Source: Sipunculus nudus (taxonomy: Eukaryota > Annelida > Sipuncula > Golfingiida > Sipunculidae). Taken from it: DNA of 64,000 bases. Positions 1-12,690 of this stretch are shown here, piece by piece. Both the position numbers and the translations under genes were made by a program. The stretch's first letter is position 1, and every line of letters begins with the position of its first letter. The notes beneath the pieces were generated by a model. It was not told the origin of the DNA and did not search any database. It worked only from the letters and a program-made list of their open reading frames with translations. The stretch covers positions 35,055,956 through 35,119,955 of the forward strand of contig CM049318.1 in the NCBI GenBank assembly GCA_026874595.1, read 5' to 3'.

Positions 1-800
1 TTACTTCAGAAGGATACATTCGTTTGGGGGACATCTTGTCGATATTTTGGACTATTCTTTACATTTGGAAATACCACTTGCATATGAAAAACTTTACATT
101 TTTAGAGCTACCAGAAGCACTACATTTATTTTCTTAGAAATTCCAACAGTTTGAAAATTATTGCTGATATATATTTACTACAAAAGACAGGTTTCGCAAA
201 ACAAAGCATGCTACAGCAAGCAGTGGTTGAGCGAGAGGAGTTATCGAACTAATGTAACGTGTACAACTTAAATGGGTTTTAGTGCACTGGCCTTAGTGCA
301 TGAATGAGTCATTTACAGAGCATGTTATGTTTTTGACTGTCTTGCCGTCTTTGGCAACTTTCCAGCTGGATAAGTGTATATTTGAAAGGCTGCATATAAA
401 GAATATTGGTTTATCCTTTATGATCATGTTCACGACATGACCCAACTTTTTAACTTAGATGCCTGATAAATGACACAGGATAACCGCAGGTTTGCATAAC
501 AAGCAACACGCAGCATAAATTTCTCTTTCAAAGCATTCTCGCTAATGTCATTACCAAAGATTTATGAAGAGAGGTCATGTCTATAATGATTTGTGTGCGG
601 TATGCCTTGGGTGAATTTGTTTACCTTTATTGCAGTAGACCATGCACATCTTTTGCACTCTTAAAAAAGGACGACGGAGTTAGGAGGGGGATATGCTTTG
701 GGGGGTTGGGGGTGGGGGGTGGGGTAGGCTGAGACAGCCTATTAAAAAAGGCGCCCTATCTGTTTCTCTATCTGTCTGTCTGTCTCTTTGTCTCCCCCTG
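1..800. other. Gene-free stretch with a G-rich tract
   Basis: No coding signal. A G-rich run at about 685-730 (GGGGGGTTGGGGGTGGGGGG) could form a quadruplex on the + strand; nothing else stands out. Confidence 0.5.
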
Positions 801-802
801 TC

Positions 803-806
<4 letters not shown>

Positions 807-848
<42 letters not shown>
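807..848. repeat. (TC)n microsatellite
   Basis: About 21 uninterrupted TC units, preceded by imperfect CTGT/TCTG words from 760. Confidence 0.95.
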
Positions 849-851
<3 letters not shown>

Positions 852-1480
852 TGAACATATGACTTGCCAACAGTCGCTGTTATTATAATAGTTCACCCAC
901 CCGTTACACATTACAACACAACATGGAACGTAACATTATTAAACCGCAACATTAACAAAACGGCACAAGGCGTGACAGGACCAGTAACCCAGTTAATAAG
1001 TGTGTGATATGAAATGCGATCAGTGTACAACTGAAGGCAATGACCCAGCGATTTCCGTATGATTACCTATAATGATTTATGACCATAATTAGCGTGTCGG
1101 GGCCTGGCGAGGATGCATTTAAAGCAGAACCCATAGTAAAAATAGCTGTTACGAAATTTGAAAGTAAGAAACATGCGGTATACAACGTAATAATCTTTCA
1201 CTGCTGAACGGCCAGACGACGGCTTGGGGTGGGTTAATTGAACGGGTCGGAATTGATTTAATTCTTATTGTCTCAACCTATCCTTAAGCCCAATTACGTT
1301 GACCCAGCTTTTGTGACCTTGGACTATTTTTTTAGCTGACGGGTCTAAAAGGGAATGGAACTTTTTATGTTTCGTTGACACAAATCATGTGTGTATCTTA
1401 TAATGGCTAAATGCCTTTGATCAAGTTTTACAGCCCTAGAATTATTTTTTCAAGTCTTTTTTTCCCTATTTTTTTTCCTG
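849..1480. other. Gene-free stretch
   Basis: Ordinary AT-rich sequence; no ORF, repeat family or RNA gene recognised. Confidence 0.5.
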
Positions 1481-1484
1481 GTCC

Positions 1485-1611
1485 CTGTTTGTCTGCCTCT
1501 CTCTCTCTCTCTCTCTCTCTGTTTCACTGTCAGTCCCTGTCTGTCTCTCTTTCTATGTCTGTCTTTCTGTCTCTGTCTGTCTGACTGTCTGTCTGTCTGT
1601 CTGTCTTTCTC

Positions 1612-1643
<32 letters not shown>

Positions 1644-1645
1644 AT
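1485..1645. repeat. Compound (TC)n/(CTGT)n microsatellite
   Basis: TC runs at about 1497-1520 and 1615-1643 flank CTGT-type tetranucleotides. Confidence 0.9.
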
Positions 1646-1954
1646 CATCATCATTCAGAATCTATACCTGGTTGTACTTCAGGTGAACCAACCTTTTATA
1701 TGCTCCGCTCTGTCAAACCGGTCCACCAGCCACTGGATTGCTCTCTGAATAAAAAAAATGGTATCAACCTGGTTATTTTGTCAGAGCAAAGCAAGTGCTT
1801 GTCTGAGGGACACACAGAACCTGTCTAGAAAAAAATCCAATTCTCAAGCTACCTTGGGTAACGAGGAAATTAAATTCATTCTCTTTAAAAGCCTGCTGAG
1901 ACGAGGTTATAACTTTATGTTAAAATGGCTTGAGTAAATAGAGATAAGATACAA

Positions 1955-2110
1955 TGACTACCCTGGCCGTTTTTATCCAAGGCATATTCATCCAAGCCAT
2001 TTTTACCGTTGTCTTTGATACCCTGACCATTTTTATTCTAGCCATTTTACCTAAGCAATTTTTACCCAAGCCATTATATATTTTACCATATAGCCATTTT
2101 TTTTTAAACA
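1955..2110. repeat. Degenerate 16-20 bp minisatellite
   Basis: Nine or so variants of CCAAGCCATTTTTA (for example CCAAGGCATATTCATC, CTGACCATTTTTAT, CTAAGCAATTTTTA) in tandem. The overlapping ORFs on both strands are products of this repeat, not genes. Confidence 0.75.
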
Positions 2111-2835
2111 AGTCACTATTATTTTATTCATTTTCACCTTGCACCGATACCGGAACCCTTCCTTGTTTCTAGTTCTGTACAACATTGTATTTTTTATAAG
2201 AAAAACATAAAAAAAATTCCAGTAGTTTAAAATTGTCTTTATGACATCAGAATTCATTGAAGAGCTATTTTAAAAGTTAACATTGAAAATCAACCTTTAA
2301 CCCTTTTCTGGGGTTTGTCTTGTGTTTTCTTAAGGCTAGCCATTCATCTACCTTGTCTGTAGAATTCATGTGATTTCTGGATTGCTCTGTATAAATATGA
2401 ATTGACTTTTGGCATTTCATACCATGAAATTTCTGTTAACGCCTCTGTGACTAATGTAAAAGCAAGTTTAACAGAATGGCTGATATAACCAGTACTACGA
2501 AGAATTGTCAGGAAAATGAATGATGACTTTTGAAATTTTTACATCTCTTTGAATTATGTGAACCAAAGAGACCGTGTAGCTTAAACGTCACGCCTTATCG
2601 TGCCTGGTCACGTGACATGACGGATGAGTCACCAGGAAGTACATGTAAATTAGGAAGGCGAGGTCTGCTCATGAAGTGTAAACATATCACAGGCAAAGTT
2701 ACATAATGCTGATGTATGCTCGTGTCGGGAAAGGTTAATCATAATTTATATATGCAATTAAAACACGATCATTTATTTGCATATATGTTCATAAATGTAA
2801 AGCATTCTAGCTTGTGCGTACACACATATATATCG
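2111..2835. other. Gene-free AT-rich stretch
   Basis: No supported feature seen. Confidence 0.5.
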
Positions 2836-2839
2836 GATC

Positions 2840-2878
2840 CGATCAAATACACACACACAGACACGCACGGACACACCA

Positions 2879-2919
<41 letters not shown>

Positions 2920-2935
2920 CTCATATATATATATT
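2840..2935. repeat. (AC)n microsatellite followed by short (TA)n
   Basis: About 18 AC units at 2880-2916 plus looser ACAC words before, then a TATATATATATA run near 2925. Confidence 0.95.
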
Positions 2936-3224
2936 GCGTAATTGAAATATCTCGTTGGAAATATCTTGCGTACCTGAGTGTACTCATATGTCGCATACGT
3001 GCTTGTGGGTGCGCATGTGCGTGAGAGACAATTTACATGCGCATGCGTTGCAGCCCCCCCCCCCCCGGCACCTCCACTATTCCCAGCGATCTCTAATTAA
3101 AGTATTTGCCATAATATATCTTGCAATTTTTATAACTGCAAATTTGTCGATCTCGAAAGAATGAAAGATTGGAGCATCTCCGCCAATTTTTGGGTGTGTG
3201 TGTTTGTCTCAGTATTAATGTGAG

Positions 3225-3490
3225 ACATTTTTATCAGACTCTATTCGCCTCCACCTGGAGGGTATGCTTTCGTCCTGATTCGTGTGATTGATTGTGTGTT
3301 TGTGTGTGTTCGAGTGTTTGTTCCCAACAAATAAAACAATCATGACCGGAATCTCGTTCAATTCTTCGGGGGATTTCGGGGATGGGCTAACAAAGAATCG
3401 GTTAGATTTTGGTATGGATCCGACACATGGTCCGGAACGTCATAAAAATTTAGGGTCACGTATGCACGTGTGACCCTGAGGATAGGACCG
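3225..3490. repeat. Fragment resembling a widespread invertebrate dispersed repeat
   Basis: Starts at CGCCTCCACCTGGAGGGTAT, then phrases like AGAATCGGTTAGATTTTGGT and ATGGATCCGACACATGGTCC. The phrasing looks like transposon remnants rather than unique DNA. It ends in a perfect-arm hairpin (3453-3476). Only one copy in this window, so the family call is from memory. Confidence 0.35.
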
Positions 3491-3954
3491 AATACGTGAA
3501 TGCAAAAAAAAACAAAAAAACGGTTTTGAGTGCATCCCAAAATAGCGTCGCCCACATGGCGCAGGCTTACATTTCTTAGAATGCAGATTTATAATAATTT
3601 ATATGTGACAATGGCCGTGTGCTTTTGTTGATGTTTCTGTGTTTATCTGTTGTTCGTACCTGATCCTTTCTCTTCTCATCAGCCGTGCTGTAATTAAGAA
3701 TAAAAGACACGCCTTCGTAATTACTTGGTTCATTACACAACTGTGTAATGCAAGTAATTAAATAGGTCCATGAGCATCATGCACATTTGTTTATTACACA
3801 GATAAGTGAACAAGTTAAAAGTGACAATAAAAGCAAATAAGTGTTATTTCTCCTCCCACACGAACACATGTACAGACTGACACATGGACACTTTTATGTC
3901 GGGCAAATTTTGCGTTAATTAATTAAGTAGGTTCAAGCCAGCAGAGAACAAAAC

Positions 3955-4335
3955 AAACATTATGAAACATACTTTAAGAAACAGACATTACGAAAACCAA
4001 TACGAAAAAAAAAACAATACGCAACAGACATTGCAAAAATACATATTGTAACAGACATTACAAACAGATATAAAGAAACATAAAAAGGAGAACCGGGAAT
4101 TAAGAAACAGATATAACAAAACATATTCCGAAAAATACACATTACAAAAAACAGATTACGAAACATTACGAAAAAAAAAAACATTTCAAAACAGGCAATA
4201 CGAACAAACATTACGAAACAGACATAAAAAAACTTTGCGAACATATTGCAAAAAAAAATTACAAAACGCACATTATAAAATCAAATTACATAACAGACAT
4301 AACGAAGAGACATTACAAAACAGACACTAAAAGGA
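3955..4335. repeat. Degenerate ACATTACGAAACAG minisatellite
   Basis: About 380 bp built of variants of a 12-18 bp unit (ACATTACGAAAC, AACAGACATTAC, ATTACAAAACAGAC). The long minus-strand Phe/Val-rich ORF here is a repeat artefact. Confidence 0.8.
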
Positions 4336-4645
4336 AACAGACAAGGGACTTGTGGGTGTTTCAATTTAGCAGATTTAAAACGTCCTATATATGCTTTTCA
4401 AAATTCTTTTGCATGCCACCAGTAAGGCATATGATATATACAACTTCAGTACCTCAATCGATCAAACAAATCTGTGAAATATACAATCGTTATTATACGG
4501 GGATCATAGGTGAACCATTTATTTAATCTTTTTCTTTCTCTCTTTATATATTTATAGCTGTATGTATACATCGGTAGATCTTGATCGCGAAATGGATCTC
4601 CCCAATCTTAAGATGGGTTGAAGATCTCAGGATATGCGACCGAAT

Positions 4646-4741
<96 letters not shown>

Positions 4742-4742
4742 A
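4646..4742. repeat. (AT)n(AAT)n compound microsatellite
   Basis: About 25 AT units followed directly by about 15 AAT units. Confidence 0.97.
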
Positions 4743-5031
4743 TTTGACACAGGAAATGTAACGCCATTATAAAAACACAATAATGTTTAGGGCGGGATAT
4801 AATTTACTGTCGAGGCTAGACGGTGACTCAGCTGTAGAAATCTTTATCACCGGAACTATATCAGACATGTTTATTGTAAAAACATATTTTTTTATCAGGT
4901 ATAACGAATATACATATATATATATATTTATGCATTTATATACGCACATGTAAATATATGTGTAAGATATATGCACATATAAATATATGTATAAGCTATG
5001 CTTGAATAGTATAAGTGTGTGTGTATGATGA

Positions 5032-5048
5032 GGGGGGGGGGGGGGGGG
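5032..5048. repeat. Poly-G tract
   Basis: Seventeen consecutive G residues; similar G runs occur at 17743-17758, and C runs at 3054, 23919 and 26136. Confidence 0.95.
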
Positions 5049-5179
5049 TGAGACTCCATGTAAATTTATATAAGTATTAGCTAATATAAGCATGCTGGTT
5101 TTATATCTAATTTAAGAAACATGGACCATTTAATTAAAATTTTAATCGGATATATTAGTCCTGGGGCCAATTCCCAAAC

Positions 5180-8100
5180 AGGCCCTAAATTTCGAGGTTG
5201 CTGCACCCCTCCCCCGTCATTATTAGGTTTGATATCATATTCTGTTAAACTGATTCATTAAGATCATATTTCAAAACATTACCCCTCTGAAAACGTGTCC
5301 AAAAGGCTTGAAATCGGCCATTTTTATCAACTAACCTCGGTACATAATTTTTCGACAATGACTGGTAGATGTCATGGGTTAATTCACTCTATGAATTTGT
5401 TATGTGGGGAAAATATTCACTGCTGAATTCAATCAGGGCTACAAGTCTACCTATTTGGTTGTGCAGAACCCATTAAAATCAATTTCAAAACTATTTTTCA
5501 AATTTGTAACATTCACATTTTAAAATTTAAAAATTTAAAATATAAAAATGCATTTAAACCTTACTGTTATGTGGGATATAAAAAAACAGGATTAGTACTA
5601 ATTATAAATTTGATGAGCCAAACGAATACAAATGTAATTTCTGTCATCCAGCGTAATTCAAGCCTGCAAGTTTGCAATTTTAAGCTCCTTAAAGTTATAT
5701 AAAAAAGTGATTATTTGTTTATGATAAGGTTATCTTCTGCAGCCGAGTAAAACTTTAATATATACATTCCATATGAAAGGCATGTGGCAATTTTTTTGTG
5801 TTTTCTTGAATTCGACTGAAATGAAGTTACAATGTAAAGTTTACATTTAATTTGAATTTTATAACGAATATAAAAATAAACATAAATATAAATAACAAAA
5901 GACAAATAATTTAAAACTTTTCTGTTGATTCGGGTTAAAACAGGCATGTTTAGTCCTAATTATGAATTTGATCAAATAATTTTGAAAAACTCAGTTCCAA
6001 GACTTGTTTTAAAATTGAAATTTTACTATTTGAAGATATTCTATTGGATTGAATAAATGACGATTATATTTTGAGTTTTAATTGGCTTTTTGAGCTGAAG
6101 CTCGTTCTGGTGGGTCTATTCCATTGAAACGGCATAGGGTTTCATTTTAATATTTCAAAAATTGATTAAAATCCAATTTAGTTTAGATATTTTACTTAAA
6201 CCCTAAATTTTAATTAGAAATTTAAGAATTAAAAATAAGTATGGAAATTTACAGATGTCATGACATGTTTCATAAGATTTATATTTTATTCAGGTGTATC
6301 TTAAATATATTGTTCGATCACATTTCCCATTTATAGCTGAAAATATAGTGGATTAAGCACATACAGTGCTTCTCTTAGTTTAATATAAAATCTTTGAATA
6401 CTTATATATTCATTGGTTTCATTATTGAAGCCGGCAGTATAGCAATACGATTCCACACGAACGGCACGGACAAATTTCAATGTCATATTGCGAAAAATAT
6501 TATTGCAAAATTAACATGAAATTTGGTGGTCAGAAACCAATAAAGTGATGTCATAACATTTTGGATGTATAACTTACAACAGTGCGTTCGAACTTAAAAT
6601 ATGCACATATTGGTTGTACACGTCTTTATTAAAGCCGACAGGACAGCTAGGACATTTTAGTTTATTTCAAAAATAAATCTATGGCTTATCTTTCTGGTTT
6701 TAGTTTTATAAACCCCTTTTAAATGTCTGGGTATAACATCATTTTAATCTCCATATTGTTCTTAAAAAGTTTATAAAATATGTTTATATTTAATGCGAAC
6801 GTTAGCATTTGGTGTTGAAATTGTATTGTGTCCGACAGAACAGCAACATTATTATTCTACTGACAAAAAGATCTTATTTGTTTGTTTTACTTACATCTGG
6901 CTCAGTTTATCGAACATAAAATCTCAAATTTTGAATTAATAAATAAAAGTTTAGGTAAGCATTTAGAATAGAACCGGATTTAGGACAAATTTCAGGCTAA
7001 AGGCTTAGTGTAAAAAAGCTGCCAAACCATCAGTTCCTAATTTTTTTAATTATCAAACGTTTTCTTGATTTTATAGTAATTTGTGTAAAAATTCTTAATC
7101 CATAGTAGCACGGTGACCTGATTACTTATAGCATGTTTATTGACCTTTAAATACAGTTGGGATCATAAGTTCCTCACACTTCAGAGTTAGATTAAGATAA
7201 TGAAAAAGATATATTAACTGAAAGGCAACAAAGAATGATTCTTCATATAAGCATGTTTTATTTCTTTTAGCTCCGATGACTTTGACTCGGACTTAGTTTT
7301 GTGGCTGGTCCTTTTATAATATCTCTCCAGCCGTCTGAAATTACAAATATCTTGGGTATATTTATACGTACTTTGCAAGGAAATAGAATTCAAATCACGA
7401 GGAATATGCAAATATATTGCCCATTCAATCCTTCAGAATTTCACAAAAGTTTACCAAATTTATTGATTCGTTTGAATAAGTGTTTACAGGAGTTAAGCTC
7501 TGAAGCAATGGCTTCAATGATTGTCTCGCAATTTGGTGTGTCGCTTGTTCTTAGATATCCTTACCAAATACACAAGATAATGGCGATTTATTGTATTTCA
7601 ATAAAAACGATGGATAATAAATAGTCTTTGTTCGGCAAAGAAAAGAATAAGAAATATAAAGTAATTAACAGCAAACCACATAGGTTTATATGTATAAGAC
7701 CAAAATAAAATATGTTTTGAAGGGTTAAGAAGAGGCATTCTCCCTCAAATATCAAATGAAGTTTTCATTAAATTGGAAATAGTATTCCCTTAAACTGCAT
7801 CATACTGACCATGTACTTTAAAACCGCCATGAAAACTTGGCTTAGAAACCAATAACAAAAATTATTAATGTCTAGAAATTTCTGACAACGTTATACATAT
7901 ATCAACGTTATATATATATCAGATAGCAATCTACCATCACAGGCTCAACAGATACTGGTAAGAAGAGCAAAACTAAATAACTAAACTTATAACAAGAGAC
8001 TTTACCATTAGAGAAGTATATTACGTGTTTCCGTTATCATTGTCCTTTGGATGTTTTACCTGACTCCCATCATGTCATCCTAATTCCCGATTTCCTAATA

Positions 8101-9690
8101 AAAATTACTGCCTCTCCTGTCAATCACGTTTACAGCCATCCAGACCCCCTGACCCAGCTAATGACTTTGTCTAAGAATTTAACAGGCGTATTGATTTAAT
8201 TAATCAAATGAAAGGGCCGCATATTCATTCTTTGTTGTTTTGTATGTTCGCAATCTGAATAAGGTGATCGGCTGATATTCTGATGAACTCTGGACTTTAA
8301 AAAATATATGTTGAAAAAATAAGTTAAACTTTGAATGCTTTAAACGAGTACTATAAAAATTATGTGCATAAAAAATTATATTTTTTTTTTCAAAAATGTA
8401 AAAGGAACGGAAAATCGAAACAGATGTATTGTGTACTAGTCTTACGGAAATCTCATTGCCCGGTGAATTGAGAAACACTTTGCCAGGCCCTAAGAGGTTT
8501 CAATTAAATATAAATAAACAGCGTTTTTAATAAAAATTGGAATGACTGAGCAAAAAATGCCAGTATTTCTGACGAATATAAAATCAAATTTAAATGTTTT
8601 CATTTCAAAATTTTCAAAAATTTAAAAAATATTCAGATTTGTTTTAGGAAACTAAAAATTAATTCGCCTCACAGTTGTTTCAGCCAAAGGAGGGTATCCT
8701 TAGTTTGGTTGTCTTTTTTGTCAGATTTATTCGTCAAACTTTTGGGGCGAATAATTAATGCGATTACTGTTGAGACACCACTTCATATTATTGAAGTTAG
8801 TGCTATTTTTCCTACGTAATGCCTGGGTCACAAAACTTTTAAAAGCCATAAAAAGCAGTTATATCCCTGGTTTTGTTCATCAATTATATATTTTTACTGC
8901 ACCTGCAGGGATCTTGTTTTGCCAATAAGACTTCATAATTCTGTAATTTTTATAATTCTTATTTCATTTTAAAAATTAATTTTAAAACTTCAAATTTACT
9001 ATTGTAACTTCATTTCAGTCGAATTAAAAAGGACAGTTTTTATGCTCCACGCCGATTACATGGAATATAAACTTCAGAGTCTGCCCAAAAAGCTTATGTA
9101 TACCCTACTGATAAACAAATAGTCACTTATTTAATTACTTTAAGTAGCATATATTTGTAATCATTAAGGCTTGTTAGACTCTGAATGAGGAACATAACAT
9201 TTTGATCCCATTTGCCTCATCAAATTCATGATTAGGACTAATCATGCCTCTTTATATCCCAAATAACAGTAAATTATATTCCTTTTATATTTTAAACCTT
9301 TAAATATATTTCAAATTTTCAACCTCCAAATTTTAAAATTAAAGGTCTATTTTAACTTTTTAAAATAAAATTTTAGATTTTCAAAATTAAATTTAATTAA
9401 ATCAGCACATCAAAATTAGGTAAAGTGGAAGCTCTAACTGAACTTAGCAGTAAAAATTTCTCCACATAACCATCTCGTAGAGTGGACACTTGACATTAAC
9501 CCATATATTTTAGAAAAATTACGTCCCGAGGTTAGTATATAAAATTACCGATTTAATGCCGTTTGCGCACTTTTCCAAAGGAGTAAATATTTGTAATATG
9601 ATCTCCATGAATCACTTTATCATAAAAAGGCATCAAACCTAATAATAAAAACAGGGATGAAGCAAAACTTAAAATTCCAGGATTAGTCCC
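5180..9690. mobile_element. 4.5-kb element with ~650-bp inverted terminal arms
   Basis: Left arm about 5180-5835 aligns in reverse complement to about 9001-9690. Landmarks pair in order: TATTAGGTTTGAT at 5221 with its complement at 9632-9644; GGGATATAAA...ATTAGT near 5574 with 9230-9260; GAATTCGACTGAAATGAAG near 5810 with 9005-9025. Arms are diverged, with indels. The 3.2-kb centre is AT-rich and has only a 107-codon ORF (7301-7624) without a recognisable domain. Consistent with a long-TIR or foldback DNA transposon, probably non-autonomous. Target-site duplication not resolved. Confidence 0.7.
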
Positions 9691-9965
9691 AGATTTACCT
9701 CCTTAGATATTTCGAATTCGTCTGGGTTTAAAATTATTCTGACATGCTGGGTCTGTTTCAAAGGTAAACTAAAACTATTATATAGCATTAATATTTAAAA
9801 AAAATAAATAAAACTAGTAGCAGTAAATGTTATACAGAAGTATTGTTATTATTACGACTATTTATAAAATTATCATTGTGGCTATTATAATTATATGATA
9901 TTGTAATAAAGTATATTAAAAATGCAAACAAGTATATTATAAATAATAATTTTATAATAATAATG

Positions 9966-10000
<35 letters not shown>

Positions 10001-10063
10001 TATTATTATTATTATTATTATTATTATACCATTATTGTTATTATTATTGTTCAGTAATTCGTA
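9691..10063. repeat. AT-rich stretch with self-complementary (AAT)n(ATT)n
   Basis: AAT units from about 9957 switch to ATT units near 10000, running to 10027, so the tract can fold on itself. No gene in the flanks. Confidence 0.85.
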
Positions 10064-10067
10064 TTAA

Positions 10068-10241
10068 AGTGAAACCTGTCTAAGAGGCCACCTGTCTATA
10101 AAGAATCCCTGTATATTAAGATCACCCTTTAGTAAACTATAAGCATTCATATTGGTTATAATTGACGTTTAATAAGACCAACTGTTAATTAAGGGCACTT
10201 TCGGCCAGCCACACGGGTGGTTGTATAACGCAGGTTTCACT
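10068..10241. mobile_element. 174-bp MITE with AGTGAAACCTG inverted ends
   Basis: Left end AGTGAAACCTG follows TTAA (10064-10067); right end CAGGTTTCACT is its perfect complement and is followed by TTAT, one mismatch from TTAA. The size and TTAA-like target fit piggyBac or Kolobok-type MITEs; superfamily not proven. Confidence 0.6.
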
Positions 10242-10467
10242 TTATCAAAATTTTACTGATTATTATAAAATTAATTAAATCATGATAATAATAAAATAAT
10301 AAAATGCTACTAATAAATTATAATCACAGTATATTAAATCTGTGTATAAAAATTATCATTGTCATTATAATATCATTATATGTTATATTATATGAAATAA
10401 TATTATTTATTATAAATTATTTATAATATCATTATATATTATATATCATACATAAGAATAAACGTAC

Positions 10468-10706
10468 ATGTCTCTCATTCCGAACTCTCCTAAGCCGGGT
10501 TGTATGGCCGGAGGAGGTTGTGGCTTCGGAGCAGTTGTCGTCATCACCGTGTCCTCATCTACCGCATCTCCGTCTTCTTGAGCAGCATCCGTGACTGCTG
10601 CAGGAGGACCCGTCACTGCAACATCACCCTCTTCATCAGCTTCAGCAATGTGTGCGGGGACGCTAACCAGCACCAGCAGAAGAAGAAACTTCCCAGAAAT
10701 CTCCAT
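10468..10706 (-). CDS. First coding exon of an unrecognised secreted protein
   Basis: Minus-strand ATG at 10706 opens an ORF beginning MEISGKFLLLLVLVSVPAHI with likely signal-peptidase cleavage after AEA, near residue 23. The mature part is acidic and then Thr/Pro-rich (DEEGD, DAVDEDT, KPQPPPA). A strong donor, GACAT|GTACGT, ends the exon in phase 2; reading on unspliced would add six residues and stop. G+C is well above the flanking AT-rich DNA. Later exons would lie to the left, but I could not find them in the repeat-rich 10 kb available. Family unknown. A MITE sits about 137 bp upstream of the ATG. Confidence 0.55.
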
Positions 10707-10843
10707 GCTGTTTGCCGGACGGAGCTACATGAGAGTAAACTGATGATTCTGCGTCTCAGCTTCCCAAGTGATGCTGACTATTCATGGATGGAGGATGACG
10801 GGCCGTCACGGGTCTTCTCCTGCACTTCCTTCCAGAAATCAGG

Positions 10844-11385
10844 CAGGGGCGGATTTAGGAAGGGAGGGGCTGGTTGCACAGGTAGCGCTTGCCCCCCTCC
10901 CCCCTTTGGCCCTTAAAATCACACTGCTCAGAATCGGTCTCACAAAAGTACCTCTCTTTTGGTTAAGGTTTTAGGGCGTCAAGATCTGCCATCCTCATTG
11001 CACCGGTCTTCCAAATACACCAACGGCTTAGATATACATATAGTGAAGAAGGTAATGACGTCCGTTCAAATATGTGGGACAAGAAATGTTTCGGGGCAAG
11101 TTAAATTGACCTGGGTGCTTTTGTGGTAAGGCCATCAGGGAATAAGTAATAATTTGTAAGCATACGCCTGTGAAATGTAAAAAGAAGGTGTTCTGGTTGT
11201 AAGATAACAAGTTTTGATTTTAAAGTTTGGCAGTTGAGACGGGTAGTCCCGGCCTTCCAACACTGGACGAGTTTCATTTTGAGTAAAAATGGTGCATACA
11301 TATGTGAAAAATAGAAAAAAATCACGCTTAATACTTAAATGCACTGTTTATTTTCCCATTTCCCAAATCCCACTATCCGCCCCTG
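10844..11385. mobile_element. hAT-like MITE, 542 bp
   Basis: Ends CAGGGGCGGAT and ATCCGCCCCTG are perfect 11-bp inverted repeats of the form typical of many hAT elements. The sequence continues with G-rich DNA at the left end (TTAGGAAGGGAGGGG) and the matching C-rich DNA at the right. No transposase ORF. Expected 8-bp target duplication is not clear (AAATCAGG versus TCATCTGT). It lies 137 bp upstream of the signal-peptide exon's ATG. Confidence 0.6.
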
Positions 11386-11650
11386 TCATCTGTGTTAACA
11401 ATAAAGTTACCGGGTGCATAAATATTCGCCGATATGTTTTGACGACCTAAAGCCTCCGTAATGGCAGCGGACCGTGTCAGCAAGCTCATGAGGACGTGTT
11501 TATCATGCTTTCCTGTATTTCTATACTTTTTATTTACGCAATATTGAACTGGAGGACACTTTGGAGACACTAAATATATACTCCGCATAACCTATATACT
11601 GAGTGGAACCTTGACATCAAGCCGCGGAAGATATATCACCTTCCCAACAT

Positions 11651-11652
<2 letters not shown>

Positions 11653-11705
<53 letters not shown>

Positions 11706-11730
11706 CACATGTATATATATATATATATAT
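11653..11730. repeat. (TA)n microsatellite, interrupted
   Basis: About 24 TA units, a short ACATACACATG break, then about 10 more. Confidence 0.95.
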
Positions 11731-12391
11731 CGTAATATCATATAATATACTATTAGTAAAGCAGTTAAGCTCCCACATGTGCAAAAAATGAAAGAAGCAT
11801 GAAAGCTGGCAAAAGTGTTCTTATGAGCTTAATGATGAATTTGAGATGTAGGGTCAAGCTGAAAATAAATTATTTTAGCCAAAATCCAAGATGGCCGCCA
11901 GGTAAAAATAAAATTAATAATTTGAGTTATGATGTCCCAAGAAAGCACTGCAAGTACGGTATTTCTATGTGTTCTCGGCTGAGATATTCGATTTTTGAGG
12001 TTCAAAATACCTTCAGTTGCTTATCAGCTGTTTTCATAAAATGTTGACAATATTCCAATGATTCCTGCGGTTAAAAAATCATTCTCGACTTGTAGTGAGA
12101 ATTAAACATACCTATCAAAGGTGTCTAATTTTATTAAACTCCACTAGAAAACAATGTTAATGAGATATTTGCCGTAACTTTGCCACTTGTATGCTGAAAC
12201 CGAACCGGGAGTAAGACAGGATTATCGTCATTTACCATAAACTTTGCCATTTTAAACGGCTATTTCGTCCCTTTCAAACTATATGCTTAGGAAAACAACA
12301 ACAAGCCGTGCAGGACAAAGCAGATATTTCAGACACGGCAGCACGCGGTTATATTCATGTCGCGAGTGACTCGTTGGAGGGGAGGACCTCT

Positions 12392-12690
12392 TTAAGTTGC
12401 ATGTTCAGAAGAATTGTGCTAAAGATGGAAGAAGCATGGAACTTTGCATAATAGTTGTCCCGACCATACCAAATGTCTTCAGCTATGAGGCCAAGCGAAA
12501 TTCACCCTATCTCGGTCAAAATCAAAGCTGGCGACAAGGATGGCTACCAAAATATAAAATACTAGTGAAACCGGTTATATTTATCCTATAATGCATTGCA
12601 AGTGCACTTAATCTGTGTTTTTGGCGTCAAGAAATTAATTTAGAAATGGTTTCAAGTCTGCATTACGACTCCGTGAATTAAGTCTGGTTT
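12392..12690 (+). repeat. Dispersed repeat, direct-orientation copy
   Basis: Matches the reverse complement of 13650-13915 through a series of landmarks: ATTGTGC, GAAGAAGCATGGAAC-type text, CCTATCTCGGTCAAAATC, CCTATAATGCATTGCAAGTG, GGTTTCAAGTCTG. A further partial relative begins near 11780 (GCAAAAAATGAAAGAAGCAT, ATCCAAGATGGCCGCCA). ORFs in it are not coding. Confidence 0.7.

Noticed and set aside
3960-4271. 103-codon Phe/Val-rich ORF, membrane-like
   Set aside because: Generated by a degenerate ACATTACGAAAC minisatellite.
7301-7624. 107-codon + strand ORF in the long-inverted-repeat element
   Set aside because: The longest ORF of its area but in AT-rich DNA, with no domain recognised; left unassigned instead of called a transposase.
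10500-10974. 138- and 68-codon + strand ORFs
   Set aside because: Antisense shadows of the signal-peptide exon and of the hAT-like MITE.
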